This document shows, in pieces, positions 21,153 to 32,500 of a DNA stretch of 64,000 nucleotides (position 1 is its first letter; each line of letters starts with the position of its first letter). This stretch comes from Isoetes taiwanensis. Lineage: Eukaryota > Streptophyta > Lycopodiopsida > Isoetales > Isoetaceae. The stretch covers positions 8,688,546-8,752,545 of the forward strand of contig JAJEKV010000009.1 in the NCBI GenBank assembly GCA_021234155.1, given 5' to 3'. A model generated the notes under the pieces. That model saw only the letters and a program-made list of their open reading frames with translations, had not been told where the DNA came from and did not search any database. The translations under genes and the position numbers were made by a program.

Positions 21153-22283
21153 ATTCTTCCCTTTTTGGAAGCAACTGACCTCAGTTGTAAACCACAAATT
21201 AAGCACCAATTCAATTTGTACATGAGCACCAACTCAATTTGTACATGAGCACCAACTCAATTCATTTTAAGGACCAAAAGCTAGGATTATGATCTCATAA
21301 ATAGCACCAACTATTTATGACAATCACAACTGTTGTGGCTAAAGATTAAGATAAAGATTCAGGGAAGATTTGATTATTCTTTTAAGATATATTAGCAAAG
21401 CTTAAGATCTACTAGATAAAATTTAAGTTTTAAGATAAAGACAGAATTAAGAAAAGATCAAGGGTTCCGTTGAAGCACCGACTCCAACCAGTAGCACCAA
21501 CTACAGCTCAAAACTCTAGACATCAATCTAGAATTTCAATGTCATCCATTAACATCAACACTTATGGCACCAACCATTGTGCAACTATTAATGGCATGAT
21601 CATCCATTAGAAGGAAGCAACACAAAAATAGATTTACAATTTCTTACAGACAAATATTCATTATCAAGACATCTTACTAAAACAATGGACCGCACTAAAC
21701 TCGTTTAGTTTGAATGGACCGCACTAAACTCGTTTAGTTTGGAATAGTTCAGGATTTATCAAGGATAAAGAATTCAGATAAAGATTGATCGGTCCACCAT
21801 AGATACGCCCTCCGTAGATGCAGGAAAAGTTTCAACGGAGATCCATCCTGGCCAAGGAGATGGATTGTCAGTTCTGGTTAGGCTTGATTGGAAGGAGATC
21901 CATTTTGGCAAATGAAATGGATTGATAAGGAAGACTAGGCTCAGTTCCCTCTGCTTATTTCACGTCACCAATCACCGGCACCTATATGTTTCCTGCAACA
22001 AACAATTTTTTTTTCGTACCAATATATCCAAAGATTGAGTGATCTGGGTAGAATCAAATTGTGAAAGAATAATTCAAGGAAAGATTTTAAATTCATTGAA
22101 AGAAGATCATTCAGATTCTCAAAGGAGAAGGAATTCTATTCCAGTTTGCAATCACTAGCACCAACTAGATGACTTACAAACATCAAGAATAGCCAGAATA
22201 AGGTTCTCTATTCCTGTTTGCAATCTCCAGCACCAACCGTAAGTCTTTGCAAACTGTAGGAATAGCTTGGCTCTGATACCAAT
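21153..22283 (-). mobile_element. LTR-retrotransposon internal region, unit 2
   Basis: Same 1131 bp as unit 1; I count about five substitutions and no indel. Non-coding, with PBS and polypurine tract preserved. Confidence 0.85.
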
Positions 22284-23124
22284 TGATATGGATCACACCA
22301 ATGAACCATACCTTTTATATCCCTGAAACCTTATTTAAGGCTTCTCAATCAATTCATGGTCTCCCAATCTGTAATCCATCCAGAATTGCTACATAATCCA
22401 CAATCAAACTGTTAGCAATGATAAAAGATATCTATTTGAAACAAACATACAATATGAGTTACATTGATAACTCAGATTGGCCAAGCTCTAGTTCACCAAA
22501 ACCAGAGTTAGGTCAAGATGCAATAACTAATGTATGATAGTTCACCACCCAACCGGGTCATTCGGTGCTAAGAATTGGCAGAATTATGGCAAGGTCTGAC
22601 AATCAGTTTCCACTGGTAGCTCCTCCCTCGAGCTAGGAGTCCTCAATATAAGACACCAAGAGTTAGGATCTAGGATAGTGACAGGCTATTGAATACGAAT
22701 AGCAGAAGCTCTAGGAAAAAGTAATGGCTTTCTTAGAATCAGATTCAAGAGCGAATGAGTAGAGCAGTCTTATTTGACCCCCTATCACTCTTTTGGCTAT
22801 ATCTCTCTTATTCGGATGAATCACAGAATGTGCCACCCCAATTCGGAAACTAGACTCCGAGCCGGTTCTAATGAAGTAAGAATTGCCTCAATCGGAGCTC
22901 TGGTTGCCGAGATATGTGTAACTGAAGTTCGGGCTCTATTTATAGGTCTCTGCTACGACTTTAGCCCTTTTTTATTTAGCTATGCCTTTTTAGCTTCATA
23001 AATATAGACCATAGGTTGCCTTCATTGCCTTTCCTTGCCAATAATTTGCCAAACTTAGACACCCACGCTAGTCCACCAAGACTAACTTCCAAGACCACTC
23101 CCCCGAGCTACCATATCCATATCA
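22284..23124 (-). mobile_element. Full LTR, 841 bp (right; 5' LTR of the minus-strand element)
   Basis: Same boundaries as the middle LTR. The array ends precisely at 23124 (..CCATATCA), after which sequence is unrelated. No target duplication can be tested because the opposite LTR is truncated. Confidence 0.9.
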
Positions 23125-23257
23125 GGCACTATCTCTCCTATGTCATAAAGTACACTCATAGACGCTCCATTTATCCAGTCGACCATGTGCACCATTATAG
23201 ATATAGAGCTTCGGTCTTGTTATTAGATCTAGAATCCATAAGTCATGGCTATTATCT

Positions 23258-23558
23258 AAACGAGGTGCACCCTGAACTATCATAGTCGTAGGATTCGTCG
23301 ATCCTACGACCCAGATCATACGTTGGGGCCTGTGAGCACCTCTCGTTTCGCTTATAGTCATTTATGATAGGAGGCACCTCCGATTTTGAAATATGAAATA
23401 CGATTTTGCCTTAAGTTTTGAGAGAATATCGAACCTCTATATTGTTTTGCCTAAGATTTTAGAATATGAAACATGGGGGCTCGAACCTCTACCAAAATAA
23501 CTCAATGTCCTAATAAGACTAATTTAACCAATATACCCATTGAGCTAACGTGATTATT
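23258..23558 (-). mobile_element. tRNA-derived SINE, copy 1
   Basis: Read on the minus strand, the head from 23556 has an A-box-like TTAGCTCAATGGGTA and, about 60 bp on, a perfect B box GGTTCGAGCCC, the two internal promoter elements of RNA polymerase III. A tRNA-unrelated body follows and ends GTGCACCTCGTTT. A second head and body portion is at 39383-39583 and a tail portion, ending in a T run, at 41935-42033. Heads are about 80 percent identical by eye. Confidence 0.7.
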
Positions 23559-23559
23559 T

Positions 23560-25150
23560 TTGGGTTGCCCCTAGGGGGGCAAACCCTCGGTCATGTGGGT
23601 TTCTGGCATATTCTAAGCATATGCGGAATATACCTAAGATATACACGCGGATTTGCTAAAACCTTCGCTCCCTCAGAAATGGGCCGGTCACTTCCGTTGT
23701 GGGTCGCGGACGTTTGAACCGGATAACTGGCTAAGAAAACAGAGCATGGGGCTATGGCCTGGTCGCGATTTGTAATGCTTCTGCTCTTGCAGGGAGCGAT
23801 AAATTTGCTTATGGCTATATAGAAAAAAGAGTTCCGGAATTTCGGAGGATATTTAACTGACGCTGGTGAGGTAAGAGCATTTGATTAGAAATGCCAATAC
23901 TTGTGTCCATGCAGGCTAGAATGTCTAGGCAACTCAGCATCATGTGCAATGTTTCATTTCCCATTAATCCACTGTAATCGCACAGAAGGGAGTGTTTGGT
24001 AGTGTGCTTTAGAAAGAGGATCTTGAGATCTTTCTTTGGGATAATGCCTGTGTTCCTGTAATGCAGAAGATAACTCAAAATGTTGTGCGTCTATGGCATT
24101 GACCAATATATGTGTATGTGTAAATCAATCCATGTTGAAAGAAAGTGACGCTTAAATATTATATCAGCGAACCACAAAACACAAAAGTGTAAGTATCTGG
24201 CTTTGAGACACTGGGAACGTTTGACTCATTGTGCTGCACGGAATGAAATGCAGAATTTGAGGATTCGAATTCAAAGAAGGTTGTGAGTTTACATCCTTGT
24301 TCTGGCATTTGTTGCTGTCTTTACATTGAATTTTAACAGCTCACTATCCAAGATGACTGAAAAATCTAGCTACTTCAGAGCCTCTTCAGCAATTTTCGGT
24401 TGGTCAGTTTGTTGATGCATTGCAAATATCATTTCGTTTAATATTAACTAGACGTCTACCTTGAAATTCTTGCTATATGTCATTTCTTAGAAGGCAAGAT
24501 AGGTTACACATAATGCATATCTAAATGTCATGCTGAAGAACAGAGGGCCATGGGATAACAATAACTAAAAGTGCTTTTGTACTTTTCAAATATATTTAAG
24601 GATGGTAAATTGTTCCTTAAGGTGCTATATTCTCTGAGGTTGACAAGGCCGTGAGGCGCATGTGAGCAAAGGGACATCCTCGTGTTTCTGCAATGAAAAT
24701 GACCCTTGAGAATTATGTGCTACACCATGTTCTAGCATTTGGATTGCCGCACATGATGCGTATTTAGATGGTTAAAATGTCTATCCTTTCTTGTCTTTGT
24801 TTGTTTCTAGGCATTATTATTGAATTGCAAATCGCAACATTTCTTCCTTTTCTATTGAGATTTACATCTCCATATGCAATCCCTGCTGGTATAAACAAAG
24901 TCTGCGAGATCTTGTTATTATCCGTCTTTTGCAATATTGTAACGGTTGATCTCATCGGACCATCTTGCGTCATCGTGAGGAAAATAAAATGAAAGATAGG
25001 TGGCTTGACTGATCTTTTCTTCTTTGGTGTGGGCTGCAGGAGTTCCATCCTTAAAGGACACGTGCACAGAGAGTCTTGTAATAAATTGTATATGATGTAA
25101 GCTTAGCCTTATCGGAAAGTTCTATGTGCATGGTTTGTAGGTAATTACTA
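23560..25150. other. Intergenic, no gene recognised
   Basis: No convincing exon or repeat seen. The GC-rich stretch around 23570-23780 (GGTTGCCCCTAGGGGGGC and following) is unlike its surroundings but has no recognisable feature. Confidence 0.4.
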
Positions 25151-25153
25151 GAT

Positions 25154-25521
25154 ATTTTTCCAGCAGTGCATTCACAAGTTTTAATCTAAACATAGGCACT
25201 AGGGCAGCCCCACATTAAGGCGTCATATCAAGAAAGAAGCTATGATTATCCAAATATTACCTACCAACATAAGCAAGTTAGAATTCTGGGCAGTACTGCG
25301 AAATCACACTAGGGCAAGCCATATCAAGAGAGAAGCTATGATTCTCCAAATTTTAACCACCAACATAATCGAGTAGAATTTTGGATGCAGCAACTAAAGC
25401 AAATATGCACAGCATGGCCTTACATGATGCGTAGTGCTGATCTTCGCCCTGATATACATTGCTGCCATCAAATATCTCAACTTCCAAAAGAGGTAACCGC
25501 GGAAGCAGAATTAGCCTTATA
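25154..25521 (+). mobile_element. Helitron-like element, partial copy B (interrupted)
   Basis: Matches copy A from about 131 to 487 in the same orientation and matches the inverse of 25934-26301. It stops at ..GCCTTATA, exactly where copy C begins. The following bases in copy A (TAGTTTTAAAC) are missing here, so copy C appears to have inserted between A and T of copy B, and the right part of B was not found. Confidence 0.65.
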
Positions 25522-26422
25522 CAAGAAATTTATCGCGGCGGCCAAGGCCGCCGCGAACATTTCTCTTCTTCTAAATTCGTTAGGGGGGAATTTGTGTCAA
25601 CTTGGAACCAAGTGAAAGCCATCTCCAAGCGGATCTCAGGCCATGATGCTTTGCCCTCGTATTGAAGAAAATAGTGTTATTTCACTTTCAAAATGAAGTT
25701 CAAATTTTAAGACTCACTTTGCGAGCTTGAGTTAGGAACATTGTTTATACATCATTTGGCACAGAAGGCCTTCGTCTTTCACGATGGTGTGATTGCAATA
25801 TGAGCAATGTTAAAAGAATTTATGCTCTATTCACATGCTGGGTTTTAAGATCTAAGTTGCATGTTTCAGTTTTCAATTCTACAGACATCTCCCCATTCGT
25901 GAGGACAACCCTTAGCACCTTGTTTAAAACTATATAAGGCTAATTCTGCTTCCGCGGTTACCTCTTTTGGAAGTTGAGATATTTGATGGCAGCAATGTAT
26001 ATCAGGGCGAAGATCAGCACTACGCATCATGTAAGGCCATGCTGTGCATATTTGCTTTAGTTGCTGCATCCAAAATTCTACTCGATTATGTTGGTGGTTA
26101 AAATTTGGAGAATCATAGCTTCTCTCTTGATATGGCTTGCCCTAGTGTGATTTCGCAGTACTGCCCAGAATTCTAACTTGCTTATGTTGGTAGGTAATAT
26201 TTGGATAATCATAGCTTCTTTCTTGATATGACGCCTTAATGTGGGGCTGCCCTAGTGCCTATGTTTAGATTAAAACTTGTGAATGCACTGCTGGAAAAAT
26301 TGTATTTCAGGTCCATTGCCTTGCAAAGATATTGTGCTCAGTATTGTTTCATGACAACTATAATCTATGTTCACATGTGGTATTCTGCAGATTTCTGCAT
26401 TGGACATCACCTATCATGACAA
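25522..26422 (-). mobile_element. Helitron-like element, 3' part (copy C)
   Basis: Reverse-orientation counterpart of copy A. The terminus CTTG (CAAG on the plus strand, 25522-25525) is followed inwards by ATAAATTT, the right arm, the TT loop and the left arm of the hairpin. Homology with copy A runs to 26422, the point corresponding to the first base of the window, so the true extent is larger. On the minus strand the sequence just upstream of 26422 is the last exon of the pseudouridine synthase pseudogene, so that gene may be cargo. With copy B it makes a 368-bp near-perfect inverted repeat with a 412-bp spacer. Confidence 0.65.
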
Positions 26423-26529
26423 CATTAAAGCTACTCAGTAGTACCAAATGGTATATTCTGCCAGGAACAATAAAATTCTTGCATCAACAAATCTCTTGGT
26501 TGGTTCTGTTGGAGATAAATGAGTCATTG

Positions 26530-28394
26530 AAGTCATAATTGACGTCCGCAAGATATAGAGTCCACAGGCAGGGTGCCATTCTTGGAGTTAATGTGACGGA
26601 TCTTGCCTCCAAAATTCTCTTCACTGCATCCATGCATCCCTCTCAAAACATTCCAACTAGAAATTGTGAACCGACATAATACTATACTAATCATCTTACA
26701 CACTAACCATCATCTACTGAAGGACTCGAGCCAACAGCTTTGATAGTACCAACCATGAGGCGGACCTGAAGATATTGAATACATGTTTTACTGATTGAAC
26801 CAAATTAAGGTTAAGAAGAACAATGTACATACCGATGATACAAAAAGATTGCGCCCTTTGCAAACACAACATAGCAAAGGCACTGCTTTTTCTTCTTTGC
26901 TGAAAAAGGACCTAACTTGTTAGTGATATGTCGCTTGGTAAACATCAAGCTTGGTTACAGACCTGTCGACCCACCGCTCAACATCAACCTGTTGTTGTCT
27001 CGCCCACCAAATTTAAAGCTGTTTGCGCTCGCCTTGTGATGGAAAACAGGGCCACAAAGGAGTTTCTAAGATATTGATCTCATCCAATGTCTTCACAGGG
27101 GGACCTTGCCTAAAGCGGGGCGGTAAATTCTCTTTGCCTAACCCCACACATCAAACTCATCTAGTGCAGAACTATACCTGACAGCCAGCTCCACGGAAGG
27201 AACTGAAATCATGATGACCAACTAACAAATCACAAGCTCTCTGCAAAGAAATAGTGGATCAGCAAAAACATAAACCTCAAAGATTCAGATAAAGAAAAGA
27301 AGCATATCCCTCCACCTGCATAGCTTGGAGATTTAAATGATTGCTCACATTCCAGGCTCTATCTTTCTCAAATATTGATTGTTGCATGTTACCAGCTAGT
27401 ATACGATAGTGATAACTGCAACATTATGGATAAAATAGAAGTTATGAATCAAAATAGCACAGAAGATAACGAATTTGAAAATGATATAATGATACCATTT
27501 TATCGAGATTGCACCTACGTGCGTTCTTTGGCTTGAAAACGAGCATGAAAATCTGCAGGAATACATCGGACATCAACAATAGATACATCCCCTTCTTTCT
27601 GAAACATCCACACAGATAATTAATAAATATAGAAGTGAAACTGAATAAAGAAATTTCACAAAGTTCATACCTGCAAAAAGTGGTTAACGGCCTTGTCTAT
27701 CACTTCAGGTTTATGCGGAGTCAACTGTCGAAAGTTACAGGAGCATTAGATTGTCTGACTTAAAATACAAAACACATCTCTGAAAAAACTCTCAAATACT
27801 ACGAAGTGCATTCTTAAAGGAACCACCAAGGAAGGAGCGTCTAGGACAGTCTTTATGCATTCTAAAGAAAGTTTTATCAAGATTTTAGTAAAAGGCATAC
27901 CGCTTCACCAGGTTTTCGTTTGCTGGTTCTCACAACATCCACATGACAAACGTTACGCAAAGCATGAACTCCAGCATCCTTAAATTTAACAAATAAGCAA
28001 ATGCAAATAAAGAAAATAAAGCATGGAAATGAGCCGAACAGAAATGGGCTAAAGTCTTCATACCGTCCTACTTGAACAAGCACTAGTAACAGGCTGCCCA
28101 ACAAGCTTTGCAAAAGCTTCCTAAAAGACAACATTATTTCTTAGATTTCCAATGGACGTGCAAAGGCAAATGCGGAAGTCTTACCTCCAGAACACCTTGA
28201 ACTGTCCTGCAATCTTCTTGTTTCTGAAAACCATAAAATCGGGTGCCTATGTATTCTACAGTAACTAGGTAACGCTGAGAGAGTGCGGTCACTAGATTCA
28301 TTATCTTGGATGCTGGTTCTGCTATCTCCGATTTCTGTTTGTATATTGCCTCGCCGCTTATTTCTGCTCTAGATCTCTTTCTATTCATCGCCAT
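26530..28394 (-). pseudogene. TruA-type tRNA pseudouridine synthase, broken
   Basis: Ten exons are recognisable: 28185-28394, 28064-28120, 27901-27978, 27671-27724, 27519-27598, 27316-27415, 27178-27240, 26833-27109, 26708-26765 and about 26530-26632. The first seven join in phase and hold the family landmarks: YLVTVEYIGTRFYGFQKQ; the catalytic-Asp motif SSRTDAGVHA across exons 2-3; FHARFQAKERTYHYRIL; and GHHDFSSFRGAGCQ. The family converts uridine to pseudouridine in tRNA anticodon arms. Exon 8 is damaged: a C5 run at 27098-27102 shifts the frame (ARSPVKTLDE needs one C fewer), a further shift follows, a TAA lies at 26955-26957, and the exon end (FLYH) loses phase with exon 9 (VRLMVGTIKAVG). 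Exon 10 (VKRILEARSVT..MAP) has further shifts. Assembly error could explain single indels, but four or more together suggest a pseudogene, possibly transposon-carried. Confidence 0.8.
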
Positions 28395-29364
28395 AGCGCA
28401 TACCTTCCTCGCCTAAAGCCCTAAACCCCAATGCCTAAGCCCTAAATCCAGCATCCCGCTCCATGCTCCCTCTGTCCCGAAATGTATCCTTATCCCTATA
28501 CCTACTTTTTTCCCTTCGTTTTGGTGGTCCGAGCCATTATCATGAAGAGAGGAGCCATAGCTACAGGAGCGGATTTCCAGCTGCGAAAATAGAGAGGAGA
28601 CCTCGATCAATCCGGCAAAAATCCGGTGCAGAGCGCATCTTTCTTCCTCTCCTCCTTAGCTATCTAGCCGCACACGTGGCTTAGTCCGCCGTGTTTAGAT
28701 TGCGGCGGAGAACCATGAAGATAAAAAAAAGAAAAATGAAAAATGTGAAACTGAATTACATATGTTCTGAAAAGTACTTTTGACCTAACCTGGCTCCCTA
28801 TTTAAACCCCTCATTCGTTGATTCCAACTTTTAGAAACCTTCTCATTGGATCAAGTGCCTCCTTGAGCTAACTATCTTTCTTTTTCTAGCTTACATGTAT
28901 CCTCTTTATGTAGTGCAAGGTTTGGGCACACATCCTTTCCTTCCACATGGCTCACCCCATGTGTATAAGCTTGAGTGTGTTTCATAGACTATATGAATTC
29001 ATAACACATCTTTCAATCAACTTATATGTTCTTTTTGTCTGCGATTAATATGAACTAAAGTAGATTGCTGGCTAAGGTCGAATTTGCCACAATAATTCTC
29101 TATGCCCTTGTTATATTTTTGCTAATGTCACCGACTTTCCTTTTAATTCTATGGATATAACATCTTATATTATAATCATCGTTAATAGATAGAGGCAGGC
29201 CAAGTAAACTGATATTTCCATTAGGTTGAATGCTTTTGATTCCTTTGGTGTTTATGGATAGTCAAGATCAGTTTATGCCATAAAACTGAGCATTTTTCTA
29301 AGTTTAGATAGACATCAAAAGCTAAACCAGATAGATTGATGCGCGAAAAGAAGTTATTCAACAG
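28395..29364. other. 5' flank of the pseudogene and intergenic DNA
   Basis: The 300 bp upstream of the pseudogene ATG are more GC-rich than the surroundings and may be its former promoter. Beyond that only AT-rich sequence without a gene is seen. Confidence 0.35.
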
Positions 29365-29518
29365 TGAGTGCGATTTATCTGCGTTTTGAGATTAGCAGAT
29401 AAATCCGCTTCTTGAGGCTAGTTGAGAGAGTCCCCCTTGGAGTATTTATAGTCTTGTTGCAGTTCTCTCATTTTCATCAGCCTGTCTTTGAGCCTTCCCC
29501 TTTGTGGTCGCATGCCCC
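29365..29518 (+). repeat. 150-bp dispersed direct repeat, copy 1
   Basis: Starts with the hairpin-forming pair GATTTATCTGC / GCAGATAAATCC and continues through TTGAGAGAGTCCCCCTTGG to GTGGTCGCATGC. An almost identical copy is at 34312-34457 in the same orientation. The only clear difference is a small indel near CATCAGCC. Confidence 0.85.
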
Positions 29519-32500
29519 GGATTTGTAATCTTTTCTTAGGCGCACTCTTCTTGAGCCGCCTATGAACTGCCTTTGGGATCGCTTGTTCCCCCTTCGCTAC
29601 TTTGTTGAATATTGGATTTTCTTGTGTTTTTCCACAGTTAATTTGGTCTCGAAGCATAGAGTTTTTTCGAAGCTACCATTTTCTTGTACCTTTAACCTCT
29701 TCCCATGCAATTTTAGAGTCTCGAAAGCACATGCTTCATAGGCAAAGGGATGTTGGAGCGAATCCTGTTGGGTCGGATCCTTTTGGGCGAATCAAATATC
29801 TAGTTCCTGCGAGCAAGCTGGTGATCAGAACAGAGTTTGGATTGCTCACAAGGTTCAAGATTTCCTTTGTCGCTTCACGTCTTCAACAGGTATTTGCTGT
29901 TTATCTGCTCCAATGCTCAAGATACTGAGTTTTAGCTGGCGATAACATGGTCGATTGATGAGACCGCCCTTTCAAGTTGCAAGGGATGTGTTCAAAACGA
30001 AGCTAAGTGTTATCCTTGCAGTTCTGTTCTTGATTTTCGTCATCTGTTCTTACACTTCCAAACCTTTCCCCCTCTTATTTTTGTTAGATTTGCAAGATAT
30101 TTAACAGATATAGCCTCTCTTGTTGAAATTACTGTGGTTATTTAGTTAATCTATCAGACCACTTTAGCTGTAGATATATGCCAGATCTTCCCGTCTACCT
30201 TATGCCTTGCAATACACCTCTCAATAGATCATCAATGCAGTATTGGATTCTAGAGAAATGTTGATTATTGCAGTTAAATTAGTGACTCACAACAGGATAT
30301 GGATTTGGTCATTTGCCTTAACTGTTTGCTGCATGTCAAAGCAATACGACATCGCTGGCCAAAGCAGAAGCCCAAGGTGATATTTAGAGGACGTCATGTA
30401 AGCAAGGTAGGGTAAGGTAAGCCAAGTATGTTTTTCTTTCTCAGGAAGATGGTTTGTGGTCTTGCTGGTCTATAGCCTTTAACATTACTTGTTCTAGTCT
30501 GTTTTGCCTGTTGCTTTTTAATCTAGATTCTGGCTGGAAGTAGAATAGTGTTAGTCGTGTTTCTGTTCTGTGCATTGCCTTCAATTCGTTTGCATGGAGC
30601 AATTTTTTGCGTTTTGGTGCAGTATCCTTGTGCTTCTACTGCAGTCAAATCTCCCAGTTCCCTTTGCTGTCTCATTTTTTCCAGTGCAACATGCAAGATT
30701 TCACCTAGACCAAGATGAGCATTTGAGCACAGATTTCAGTAACAAGGTTCAGCGGAGTATCTTTGTGATTACGCTATTTCAGTTCAGCATTGTTGGGCAT
30801 GCTTCGAGGTCCTATTGCTGTTGTCCTGTTGTTGTTATGATGAAATGTGAGGTGCAGGGTTGTCTTTTTTTCTTCCCTTCTATTTCACGCCACACTATCG
30901 ATGTCTGTCACCATTTGAATTGTTTTGTTGTTCCGTTCCCATAGGGCTTGTTTTTCATTTGCCATAGGCATTCTTGTTAGTCATGGGTCATCTTTCCAAT
31001 GGTATTCTTGCCCCATTGGGTTTTGCTTGCTGGATTGTCACATTCTAGAATGTAGTCATGTACTAGTTTGGGTTGTTTTTCCAATTCTATCCCTGATCTG
31101 TACATTACAACTTCGTAGATTCTTGTTGTCTAGTGCCGTGAGTTGCATCTGATATGTTTTTTACATCTAATTCATTTAGTTTCTTTCAGCATCACAATTC
31201 ATGGCTTGCTGAGTTGGTGCAATTGCTAGCCCATTGCCCTTTGAGCCTGCAGGGAACTCTTACTTTTAGACCTCTAGTGGCTTGTTGTTTTGTAGATTAG
31301 GCTAGCTTTCGTTGCCTGAAGTAGAGAAGCTGAACAATTTTGTAGTTCGCTTCGTTGCTTAAGATCTTGATAGCCGATTTCTTTTGATATCAGTAATTGA
31401 ACTAACTGGTGTTGGATTTTCTCACCTCTTTCAATCCTTCCAGGTTTGGAGAATGCATTTGGTGTGTGTTGTAGCTGGTGTGTTAAGTTTGGCAATGGAT
31501 GTGGAGATAGAAGTATTTTGAGCAGTTAAGTTTGGCAATGGATGTGGAGATGGAAGTATTTTGAGCAGGTTATACATTTGCAATTTGTGTGAAGGTTCTC
31601 ACGTTGTGGATGCTCATGTCGTTGGTTCAAGGGAATACCAAGGGAATGACTTGCAATTTGTCCGCCACTTCAAGCTCCTTTGGTCGTACAAAGGAGTCAT
31701 GCGATTTTAGTTCTCCCAATTCAGGTGCTCACAGTGTCAAGGTTCAAACCTTTTGCCTTTCATTGGACAAATTTTTTTGTCAAGGTTTTGCGGGATGGTT
31801 TGGTGGTTGTACGTCATTTGGGTTCATTTGCTAGCTGGGGTATTTGCACATCTAGATATTTGTTCCAGAGTCTAGATATTTGTTCCAGATTTCAGCTCGC
31901 TTCATTTGGTGGTTACATGTCCTCGTTTGTGTTTTATGGTGTTTTTCATTGCCTGTCTCTGCCCGAATTTAAGCTCACTCCCGGTGGTCATGGTTACATT
32001 GTCTCCATACACTTGTGAGATGCTTTAGGCACAATTCCAAATTGCTAGAATGGATGTCGATAATAGGTCCTTTCTAATCTGACAGTTCGTTTTGCATATG
32101 CTTGGAAGTATGATTTTATCGAAAACACAAGCGCCAGAGAAACGTTTGAAGTTCAGGAACCGTGTATGGTGACTTGGACATTGCATCTTATATAACAGTG
32201 TGGTTAGCCTTTTTTGGTCGTGCGTATGCATAGTTAGTCTTGTTTTTCATTTTTCCTTGTTATGCATCGTTAGTCTGGTTATTCATTTTCCTGCTATGTA
32301 GAATTCAGGGATTGCTCGACTTTAGCACTTTAGCATTTTTCTAAGTCGACATTTTTTACCTTCCTATAGGGTATAGGGTCGCATTCCTTCCATTACATGC
32401 TCCACTATACCTTCATATCTTATAGGCCCTATAATTTGTCTTGCAGATTTACCAAACTCCTTGTTGAGATGTTTGTATATTTTGAATATGATGACTTGTG

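Noticed and set aside
18689-23001. A 75-aa frame repeated three times (ending 19057, 21029, 23001)
   Set aside because: It lies wholly inside the repeated LTR and is conserved only because the LTRs are near-identical; no homology to gag or other proteins.
23016-23285. 89-aa plus frame across the LTR/SINE boundary
   Set aside because: It spans an LTR end, unique DNA and a SINE tail, so it is a chance fusion.
25385-26069. Two matching frames beginning MQQLKQICTAWPYMMRSADL on opposite strands
   Set aside because: They are the two arms of the Helitron-like inverted repeat; the version in copy A is disrupted and has no homologue I know.
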